From positions 1-7,616 of the forward strand of contig CACZNF010000068.1 of the NCBI GenBank assembly GCA_902782395.1: 7,616 nucleotides of DNA, read 5' to 3'. The stretch comes from an uncultured Erysipelotrichaceae bacterium. GTDB lineage: Bacteria; Bacillota_I; Bacilli_A; RFN20; CAG-826. Below are positions 1 to 4,761 of this stretch, piece after piece. The notes below the pieces were generated by a model. That model searched no databases and was not told the origin of the DNA. It worked only from the letters and a program-made list of their open reading frames with translations. Position numbers and translations under genes: made by a program. How positions within the stretch are numbered: the stretch's first letter is position 1; each line of letters starts with the position of its first letter.

Positions 1-555
1 GAATTAATCAATATGGACGCTAGAGAGACAGTCACTATTCTCCAATACGTTATTCCATCCCGTGGTTTATTAGGCTTTATGACCAATTTCATGACCTTAA
101 CCAAAGGTTATGGCATTATCTCTCATACTTATAAAGAATATCGCCCAGCGAGTACATTAAACTTAGGCGAAAGACAAATCGGTGTCTTAGTGGCCACTGA
201 GACTGGCCAAGCCACTCCATACGCGATTGAACACGTGGAAGAAAGAGGCACAATGTTCATTGAACCAGGCGTGATGGTTTATGAAGGTATGATTATTGGT
301 GAAAACCGTTACGATATCGACTTAGCGGTTAACTGTGTTCTTAAAAAGAACTTAACTAACGTGAGAAGCGCAACTAAAGATACGACTGTTGTCTTAAAGA
401 CACCACGTAAGATGTCCTTAGAAGCTTGCTTAGACTATATTAATAGTGATGAGCTTGTGGAAATCACACCATCCACATATAGAATGAGAAAGAAGATCCT
501 CAACACTGCCGAACGTAAGAAATACGATTCTCATGTGAGAAGAGGAGAAATCTAA
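1..555 (+). CDS. typA: TypA/BipA ribosome-associated GTPase, C-terminal part (5' end outside window)
   Basis: The frame is open from base 1 (Glu-Leu-Ile-Asn precedes the first internal Met at 13), so this is the last 184 residues of a protein normally about 610 long. It carries the highly conserved TypA C-terminal region: VIPSRGLLGFMTNFMTLTKG, then ATPYAIEHVEERGTMFIEPG, VYEGMIIGENRYDIDL, the loop LTNVRSATKD, and a tail rich in Lys/Arg (RMRKKILNTAERKK). TypA is a translational GTPase related to EF-G that binds the ribosome and helps 50S assembly and growth at low temperature or under stress (family knowledge). The GTPase domain itself lies to the left of the window. The stop is TAA, followed 5 nt later by a hairpin terminator. 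Nothing in the visible part looks damaged. The assignment is secure because the C-terminal domain is unique to this family among the elongation-factor-like GTPases. Confidence 0.96.
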   Translation, partial: ELINMDARETVTILQYVIPSRGLLGFMTNFMTLTKGYGIISHTYKEYRPASTLNLGERQIGVLVATETGQATPYAIEHVEERGTMFIEPGVMVYEGMIIGENRYDIDLAVNCVLKKNLTNVRSATKDTTVVLKTPRKMSLEACLDYINSDELVEITPSTYRMRKKILNTAERKKYDSHVRRGEI

Positions 556-560
556 AAAAG

Positions 561-584
561 AAAAGCGCCAAATGCGCTTTTTTT
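561..584. terminator. Bidirectional terminator between typA and the convergent TrkA-C gene
   Basis: An 8-bp perfect stem, AAAAGCGC (561-568) with GCGCTTTT (574-581), has a 5-nt loop and is followed on the + strand by more T (run 578-584) and on the minus strand by a T-rich stretch (TTTTCTTTTTT). It serves typA on the + strand and, overlapping its stop codon, the minus-strand gene ending at 583. Confidence 0.85.
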
Positions 585-990
585 ATGCTTGTTTATCTTC
601 GTTATTAAATAAGTGCTTGATATTAACATATGGACCAAACAAGGTCACAACGTCATCCTTTTCGATAATCATATCCTTATCAACGAAGAGATATTCATTA
701 TTTCTTTTAATAATAATGATTTGAATTGAGTAGCGGTCTGTAAGGTGACTATCTTTCATCTTAATACCTTCAAGTTCTTTAGGAACTTCATGAACAGTTA
801 CTTCCATTAAGGTATTAGCCCCATAGTTATTAATTAATTGGATTTCATTAGTGTTATCAATAACAATTGCGTCACTCTTTTTCTTTTCCCCAGCGACAGA
901 ATTGATAAAGCAATCACGGATATCATTAATATGACCATACGCCACGATGACATCGCCTTTAGCGAGCATTGTGTCCTTACTAATAAGCAC
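583..990 (-). CDS. TrkA-C/RCK_C domain protein (downstream piece of split gene)
   Basis: This 135-residue frame is soluble and holds one and a half RCK_C (TrkA C-terminal) domains, the small domain that binds ligands or nucleotides and gates K+ transporters and channels. The complete copy is residues about 59-128, from LMEVTVHEVPKELEGIKMKD through IIIIKRNNEYLFVDKDMI to DDVVTLFGPYVNIKHLF. The N-terminal 30 residues (LISKDTMLAKGDVIVAYGHI) match only the last part of such a domain. The nominal start is GTG at 990, with AAAAGAGG about 10 nt upstream, so independent translation is conceivable. However, the homology continues upstream of the GTG in the same frame, which argues that this is the back half of the gene whose membrane part ends at 1007. 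The stop TAA sits inside the bidirectional terminator. Confidence 0.7.
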   Translation of the reverse strand: MLISKDTMLAKGDVIVAYGHINDIRDCFINSVAGEKKKSDAIVIDNTNEIQLINNYGANTLMEVTVHEVPKELEGIKMKDSHLTDRYSIQIIIIKRNNEYLFVDKDMIIEKDDVVTLFGPYVNIKHLFNNEDKQA

Positions 991-1006
991 TCTTCGATTA
1001 CCTCTT

Positions 1007-1456
1007 TTAAGAGATAAGAGAATAAGTCTTTTCTAATATCTTTTGGAATCTCTTGTTAACAGGTGGAATTTTAAGTATTAAAACTAAAAGGAATACACCA
1101 AGAGAAATATAGAATACGATGAAATACCATTCAGTAAAGGTTCTAGCTGGTCGATCTGCATTAAGTGATTCACCAATAGAAATTAACACGTTAATGATTA
1201 AGCCCATAATCACAACAGAGAAAATGTGGCCTGTATACATACAGACAATCGCGATTCTTCTACGGCGTGTATCATTTGTAATAAGTTCACTTTCTTGTGT
1301 GGTAAAACCAGCGCCTGTAAATAATGAGGCGACTTGGAATCTAATCTTATTAGTAGCTAATCCTGTAAGCTTAAAGGCCACAGAAAAGAATTCAATCATA
1401 ATAAGATAGATTGCTGTGACCGCTAAGATGAGAGAAATAGCTAACCAAAAGTTCAT
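1007..1456 (-). CDS. Membrane part of TrkA-C-type potassium transport/channel-like protein (upstream piece of split gene)
   Basis: This 149-residue frame has three strongly hydrophobic segments, at about residues 4-28, 68-93 and 109-130. Between the first two lies a conserved loop, FQVASLFTGAGFTTQESE (40-57), then a basic patch RRRR (64-67). The loop and the TGAGFTT core are typical of a Firmicutes family of small membrane proteins fused to a TrkA-C domain; a resemblance to K+ pore loops is my inference. Family members continue into cytoplasmic RCK_C sequence after the last helix, whereas this frame stops 11 residues after ...NKRFQKI. The ATG at 1456 has a modest AGGTAG 9 nt upstream and lies 13 nt after the stop of the pseudouridine synthase gene, so the two are likely cotranscribed. 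Role in K+ or other ion transport is a family-level guess; the piece alone would lack its gating domain. Confidence 0.7.
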   Translation of the reverse strand: MNFWLAISLILAVTAIYLIMIEFFSVAFKLTGLATNKIRFQVASLFTGAGFTTQESELITNDTRRRRIAIVCMYTGHIFSVVIMGLIINVLISIGESLNADRPARTFTEWYFIVFYISLGVFLLVLILKIPPVNKRFQKILEKTYSLIS

Positions 1457-1469
1457 ATCTATATTCTAC

Positions 1470-2402
1470 CTATTTATTTTCAAATAATGTACCAAACTCT
1501 TTTGGTGTTGGTGCGGTAAATTTCATTAACTTACCGGTAAATGGGTGAATAAAGTCTAATTCATAAGCATGTAAACCTAATCTTTTAATTGGATTAGCGG
1601 GTTCACCATACTTATCATCACCAATGATATGATGGCCTCTTTCGCCAAGGTGAACACGAATCTGATTTTTTCTACCTGTATCGATGTTGACATCCAAAAG
1701 AGAGTACACGCCATTGGTTTTCATCACTTTGTAGTGGGTAATAGCGAGTTGTCCATCTCCTGGTTTTTTAGAGGAATACATGAGGTTTTGACTATTCTTT
1801 TTTAAGTAAGATTTGATCGTGTCACTATTCTTTTCCATGACACCTTCCACAATCGCATAATAACCACGTTTTTTCACAATGTCGTTCCACTTTTCTTGTA
1901 AAGCCTGTTGGATCTTCACGTTTTTAGCAATCATAAAAACACCAGAAGTATCTTCGTCTAATCTATGGACCACAAAAACACGGTTATGCTTATCTTTTTG
2001 TTGCACATAGTCGCTTAGCATACGATATGCAGTGGAAGATTTTTCATTATCAGAGGCCACTGAAAGTAGACCACTTGGTTTATTAATTACGATGATGTCG
2101 TCATCTTCATAGATGATTGGTAATTTGCTTCTCGTTTTCTTTTTGATTGGAGAATTAGAAATAATAATTGTATCTTCCGGATATAATTTGAAATTAAATT
2201 GGCTAACAGGCGCTCCATCAATAGAAACACGATGTGAACTTAATAGTGATTTCACAGAGTTTCTTGATTGGTTTTTAAATGTCTCTAAAAGGAACTCTAA
2301 AAGTTCACATTCTTTTGTGACTTTGTATTCCTTGATATTGTTGTAGTTTTTCTTAATAGGCGCTTTTTCACGCGCTTTATTTCTATTGCCTGGTTTCTTC
2401 AT
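1470..2402 (-). CDS. RluA-family 23S rRNA/tRNA-type pseudouridine synthase
   Basis: This 310-residue enzyme converts specific uridines in structured RNA to pseudouridine. It has a basic N-terminal extension (1-28), an S4 RNA-binding domain (about 33-82, with VKSLLSSHRVSIDG), and the catalytic RluA domain. Landmarks are INKPSGLLS (106-114), the catalytic loop HRLDEDTSG (146-154) with Asp149 as the expected nucleophile, and DTGRKNQIRVHL (241-252) followed by GDDKYG (261-266). All motifs needed for activity are present and the length is normal for the RluC/RluD subfamily. Firmicutes carry several paralogues, so the target base cannot be assigned and no symbol is given. It stops with TAG, the only non-TAA stop among the intact genes here. 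It is the first gene of a short unit that continues into the split TrkA-C gene. A TATAAT lies only 6 nt before the ATG, see the separate promoter entry. Confidence 0.93.
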   Translation of the reverse strand: MKKPGNRNKAREKAPIKKNYNNIKEYKVTKECELLEFLLETFKNQSRNSVKSLLSSHRVSIDGAPVSQFNFKLYPEDTIIISNSPIKKKTRSKLPIIYEDDDIIVINKPSGLLSVASDNEKSSTAYRMLSDYVQQKDKHNRVFVVHRLDEDTSGVFMIAKNVKIQQALQEKWNDIVKKRGYYAIVEGVMEKNSDTIKSYLKKNSQNLMYSSKKPGDGQLAITHYKVMKTNGVYSLLDVNIDTGRKNQIRVHLGERGHHIIGDDKYGEPANPIKRLGLHAYELDFIHPFTGKLMKFTAPTPKEFGTLFENK

Positions 2403-2408
2403 ACCTAC

Positions 2409-2414
2409 ATTATA
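2409..2414 (-). promoter_or_regulatory. Possible -10 element of the pseudouridine synthase gene
   Basis: A perfect TATAAT (read on the minus strand) ends 6 nt before the ATG at 2402. If used, transcription would begin at about the A of the ATG, giving a leaderless message. No good -35 is visible at 16-18 nt because that space is taken by the T-tract and stem of the upstream terminator, and no TGn extension is present. A weak AGG lies between the box and the ATG. Confidence 0.3.
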
Positions 2415-2426
2415 TACGCGTGTAAC

Positions 2427-2454
2427 AAAAAAGGCACCTAATTAAGGCGCCTTT
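2427..2454 (-). terminator. Terminator of the DegV locus
   Basis: On the minus strand AAAGGCGCC (2454-2446) pairs with GGTGCCTTT (2438-2430), a 9-bp stem with one mismatch and a 7-nt loop, followed by a run of six T (2432-2427). It lies 19 nt after the DegV stop codon and separates DegV from the pseudouridine synthase gene. Confidence 0.87.
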
Positions 2455-2472
2455 ACAAGTTATTCGGTTTAA

Positions 2473-3012
2473 TTATTTGCCATCGCCTTCGTAACGGGTA
2501 ACTTCTTTACCACGTAAGAAGGTGGCAATGATGCCTGGGCCACATGTTGTACCAACAATTGGTCCAATTGGAATAATTTCACATTTAACTTTAAGTTCTT
2601 CTTCGATTCTGTGTTTGAGAAGTAATGCACGATCCATGCAGTCACCTTGACCAACATAGATAGCATCAGTATCTTCTGTCATATCTTCTTTAGCATGTTC
2701 GAAGATAGCGTTTAATGAAGCCTTTGTGCCTTTAACTTTTTCAATTGTTAAGTTATTACCTTCTCTATCAGAGATAAAGATTGGTTTAACACCGATGATG
2801 TTGCCAAAGAAAGCAGCAGTACCTTTAATACGACCAGCGGTCTTTAAATAAGTTAAGGTATCAACGGTAGCGTAGAATTGATAGAAATAACGTCTTTCTA
2901 AAGCCCATTTTTCTAATTCTTCAATTGATAAACCTTCTTGTTGCTTTTTAGCAGCGTCCATAGCGAATAAGCCTAAAGCGAAGCTAGATGTTAATGTTTC
3001 AACACCAATCAT
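2473..3012 (-). CDS. DegV family protein, C-terminal piece
   Basis: This 179-residue frame carries the back two thirds of a DegV domain: VETLTSSFALGLFAMDAA (4-21), the helical cap region with ELEKWALERRYFYQFYATVDTLTYLKTAGRIKGTAAFFG (Arg61 corresponds to the family's conserved LxxGGRI arginine), NIIGVKPIF (71-79), and the closing motif GPIVGTTCGPGIIATFL (150-166). In DegV/FakB proteins this part binds the carboxylate of a fatty acid and presents it to the kinase FakA, which phosphorylates it for phospholipid synthesis (family knowledge). Where many relatives have GTHxGPG this one has GTTCGPG. The nominal ATG at 3012 has no convincing ribosome binding site, and homology already begins one codon before it, so separate translation is unlikely unless coupled to the upstream frame. 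Confidence 0.75.
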   Translation of the reverse strand: MIGVETLTSSFALGLFAMDAAKKQQEGLSIEELEKWALERRYFYQFYATVDTLTYLKTAGRIKGTAAFFGNIIGVKPIFISDREGNNLTIEKVKGTKASLNAIFEHAKEDMTEDTDAIYVGQGDCMDRALLLKHRIEEELKVKCEIIPIGPIVGTTCGPGIIATFLRGKEVTRYEGDGK

Positions 3013-3313
3013 CTTTCATAGAACCTGTTAATTTGCATGAACACGCAAAATAGATGACATCTATGCCCTTTTCAAAGTATGGACGAACTTTGCTAAGAAC
3101 TTCTTCTAAAGAAACTTGAGTTGTTTTAACTTTCTTTCCTTGTTTGAGCCAACCATAGAATTCTTCACAAGAGTAATCTTTCCAGTCAATGTCAGCGCGG
3201 TATTCAACACCATCGACGACTAAGCCGAAATAGAAGTATTCGAGGTTGTTTTGTTTTCTAAGCTCTGGGGTTAAATCAGAACTTGAGTCGGTAAAAATTT
3301 GATATTTAGCCAT
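2999..3313 (-). CDS. DegV family protein, N-terminal piece (truncated by frame change)
   Basis: The 104-residue frame begins with the DegV signature KYQIFTDSSSDL (3-14), continues with EEFYGWLKQGKKVKTTQVS (TTQVS at 64-68, the ligand-contacting TSQPS-type motif), and reaches DVIYFACSCKLTGS (85-98), where most relatives read SSxLSGT. It then ends in KDDWC and TGA, which match nothing in the family. The start is well supported: ATG at 3313 preceded by GGGAGGGAG. No matching FakA kinase gene is in the window. On its own this half cannot form the two-domain fold. Confidence 0.75.
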   Translation of the reverse strand: MAKYQIFTDSSSDLTPELRKQNNLEYFYFGLVVDGVEYRADIDWKDYSCEEFYGWLKQGKKVKTTQVSLEEVLSKVRPYFEKGIDVIYFACSCKLTGSMKDDWC

Positions 3314-3316
3314 AAT

Positions 3317-3325
3317 CTCCCTCCC
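3317..3325 (-). promoter_or_regulatory. Strong ribosome binding site of the DegV gene
   Basis: GGGAGGGAG on the minus strand, with its GGGAGG core 6 nt from the ATG, fixes 3313 as the start and shows the gene was, at least until recently, well translated. Confidence 0.8.
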
Positions 3326-3344
3326 GATACCGCTATTTTTACAA

Positions 3345-3380
3345 ATAAAAAAGGTAATGACTAGTATTAAGTGATTACCT
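3345..3380 (-). terminator. Terminator of the FGGY kinase/ATP-grasp operon
   Basis: On the minus strand AGGTAATCACT (3380-3370) pairs with AGTCATTACCT (3362-3352), an 11-bp stem with one mismatch and a 7-nt loop, followed by TTTTTTATTT. It ends the transcript of the operon above it and lies 27 nt before the DegV start. About 37 nt between it and the 47-residue ORF hold nothing I recognise. Confidence 0.8.
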
Positions 3381-3417
3381 CATAATTACAAATAGTTTAC
3401 AGTTGTAACATTTGCTT

Positions 3418-3561
3418 TTAAGCGCCATCGATGTTGGTGTCACAAATATTCCTGTGGCTATCTCTTTTTCTTTCATGTTCGCGTTCACGAAGCATGTCAA
3501 TGTCTTCTCCAGTGAAATATCTGCTTCTTCTTTTGCGTCTTCTTGGTCTATATTCATCCAT
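3418..3561 (-). CDS. Arginine-rich 47-residue small protein (hypothetical)
   Basis: The ATG at 3561 lies 1 nt after the TAA of the ATP-grasp gene, an arrangement (TAATATG) that favours termination-reinitiation. The product starts MDEYRPRRRKRRSRYFTGED and continues with a charged, probably helical stretch IDMLREREHERKRD, ending in DTNIDGA. The first 14 residues contain nine Arg/Lys, so binding to nucleic acid, ribosome or another acidic partner is possible, but I do not recognise a family. In favour of it being real: tight coupling, codons like those of its neighbours, and a stop 38 nt before the operon terminator. A different frame over the same bases (3375-3557, 60 residues) is less likely, since its stop lies inside the terminator stem. 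There is no strong separate ribosome binding site; a GGAG sits 13 nt upstream inside the ligase gene. Confidence 0.5.
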   Translation of the reverse strand: MDEYRPRRRKRRSRYFTGEDIDMLREREHERKRDSHRNICDTNIDGA

Positions 3562-3562
3562 A

Positions 3563-4759
3563 TTACAAACGTTGCTCCACAAAGTCTTGGTATTCTTTGA
3601 CTTCTTCCAGTGTTTTAAACTTTGTCATAAAGAATCTATCACCCATCGCTCCACTTAAAACGTACGGATAATACCCATAAGCGGATAAGCAATCATGATA
3701 TTTATTAAGCACTTCTTGATCGTTATGAAGATATGTCACATTGTTTCTTCTAGAACCACATGCGGCATAGTATTTTTCCATTGTTAAATCTTGTCTATTT
3801 TCGTTAAACGCCATGACATCCGCCCAAATCTTATAACAGTTAACTGATTGCGAGAAGTTAATGAGGTCAGGTGTATATCCACCAGCAGGACGCATATTAG
3901 TTTCAAGAGCGACAATGTCGCCAATTTCACCAACATTTTTAGCAGGACTTTTTAACCTAAAAAACTCTAAATGGAAGAATCTTTTCTTCACGCCAAAAGC
4001 TTTGATAACTTTTTGACCAATTTCTTTAAGATCTTCAGGTACTTCTTGTAATGTGTAATAGAACAAATCCTTGCCTTCCTTTACCACATCAGCAACTGAT
4101 GGAGGGAAGAAGTTAGAGGCACAAAAGACGACACGGCTATCATTATCCGCTATACCGTCAAAGGAAATAATATCGCCATCTAAGAATTGTTCACAAATAT
4201 ATGTAATCCAAGATTCTTTAGTGTTGAAGAAGTTATCAACATCTCTTTCATCTTTAATCTTATAGTCGCCTGCGGCACCTACTCCGATGTCTGGTTTAAT
4301 AAATACAGGATAACCTACCTTATCAATAAACGCCATTAATGATTCTCTATCACTAACAAGGATATAATCCGCTACTCTTGCACCGGCTTCCTTATAGTGT
4401 TTTTTCATTAATGATTTGTGCTGCCAGTATTGTAGTTCTTCTGGTCTAACGCCATTTGGGATATTAAAGATTTTTCTTAGTTCTGCATCTCTTGCTAACC
4501 AGAACTCATTGTTACTTTCTAAATAATCAATTTGTCCATACTTATTAGCGAAGTATTCGACCGCTCTTTTTTCGTTTTCAAAGTAGTCCATGTCGTTGCA
4601 GCAATAATATTCATCTAAAGCATTTTTAAGTTCTTCTCTTAAGTTATCGTATGGACAATCCCCAATGCCTAAAACACGGAAGCCATTTTGTTTTAAAGCT
4701 TCCGCAAATCTGTAATAGGTTTCCGGGAAATGTGGTGATATTAAGATGAAGTTTTGCAT
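3563..4759 (-). CDS. ATP-grasp domain protein (carboxylate-amine/thiol ligase type)
   Basis: This 398-residue protein has the layout of stand-alone ATP-grasp ligases, which activate a carboxylate as acyl phosphate and join it to an amine or other nucleophile. Residues 1-100 form a Rossmann-like preATP-grasp domain (NFILISPHFPETYYRFAEAL). The ATP-grasp core follows: KSLMKKHYKEAG (115-126), the nucleotide-binding strand and loop VFIKPDIGVGAAG (152-164) with Lys155, the hinge region CEQFLDGDIISFDG (189-202), HLEFF (263-267), and the metal-binding ETNMRPAGGYTPD (286-298) with Glu286, Asn288 and Arg290. All catalytic elements appear intact. A C-terminal domain of about 90 residues follows. The family resembles carbamoyl-phosphate-synthase-like and amino-acid ligases, but the substrate is unknown. 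The ATG is 2 nt after the FGGY kinase stop, so the two are translationally coupled and probably act on the same pathway. Confidence 0.88.
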   Translation of the reverse strand: MQNFILISPHFPETYYRFAEALKQNGFRVLGIGDCPYDNLREELKNALDEYYCCNDMDYFENEKRAVEYFANKYGQIDYLESNNEFWLARDAELRKIFNIPNGVRPEELQYWQHKSLMKKHYKEAGARVADYILVSDRESLMAFIDKVGYPVFIKPDIGVGAAGDYKIKDERDVDNFFNTKESWITYICEQFLDGDIISFDGIADNDSRVVFCASNFFPPSVADVVKEGKDLFYYTLQEVPEDLKEIGQKVIKAFGVKKRFFHLEFFRLKSPAKNVGEIGDIVALETNMRPAGGYTPDLINFSQSVNCYKIWADVMAFNENRQDLTMEKYYAACGSRRNNVTYLHNDQEVLNKYHDCLSAYGYYPYVLSGAMGDRFFMTKFKTLEEVKEYQDFVEQRL

Positions 4760-4761
4760 AA

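Larger units (their letters stand above)
583..1456 (-). pseudogene. Membrane protein with TrkA-C (RCK_C) domains, frame-disrupted (whole locus)
   Basis: Two minus-strand reading frames look like one gene cut in the middle. The upstream frame (149 codons) holds the membrane part and stops at TAA 1007-1009; the downstream frame is +1 to it and is open from 1032. Read in that +1 frame, before its GTG at 990, the sequence gives LILLSLKRGNRRV leading into LISKDTML. This lines up with IQIIIIKRNNEYLFVDKDMI later in the same protein, so the coding frame probably extends upstream of the GTG. The front part of this first RCK_C copy (equivalent to LMEVTVHEVPKELEGIKMKD in the second copy) is not found in any frame, which suggests an internal out-of-frame deletion near 1030-1040 rather than a one-base slip. 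Alternatives are two separately translated subunits or an assembly error. Confidence 0.6.
2473..3313 (-). pseudogene. DegV/FakB-type fatty-acid binding protein, frame-disrupted (whole locus)
   Basis: Two overlapping minus-strand frames together cover a DegV protein from its ATG at 3313 (perfectly placed GGGAGG, 6 nt spacing) to TAA at 2473. The first frame keeps homology up to CSCKLTGSM and then reads a short foreign tail to TGA at 2999-3001. The second, in the +1 frame and open from 3015, resumes at KMIGVETLTSS, which corresponds to the strand after the helix that should follow the SGT/TGS motif. In DegV relatives about 13-20 residues lie between these two points; here there is essentially nothing. 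The simplest reading is an internal deletion of length not divisible by three. TGA recoding as tryptophan does not help, because that frame meets TAG five codons later. The gene would otherwise be of normal length, about 290 residues. Confidence 0.7.

Noticed and set aside
1007..1032. Programmed +1 frameshift of the prfB type in the TrkA-C gene
   Set aside because: The shift region has a TCT TAA and a purine tract after it, but there is no SD-like stimulator before the stop at the right distance and half a domain is missing at the joint, which recoding would not explain.
2469..2666. 65-residue minus-strand frame inside the DegV locus
   Set aside because: It overlaps the well-conserved DegV C-terminal frame, shows no family motif and has no ribosome binding site; a shadow frame.
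2999..3001. TGA read as tryptophan (Mycoplasma-type code) to rescue DegV
   Set aside because: Reading through gives only four more residues before TAG, and homology continues in another frame. All genes here use TGG for tryptophan and stay open under the standard code.
3375..3557. 60-residue minus-strand frame after the ATP-grasp gene
   Set aside because: Its stop lies inside the stem of the operon terminator and its composition is unremarkable. The 47-residue frame over the same bases has better coupling to the ligase stop and ends before the terminator.
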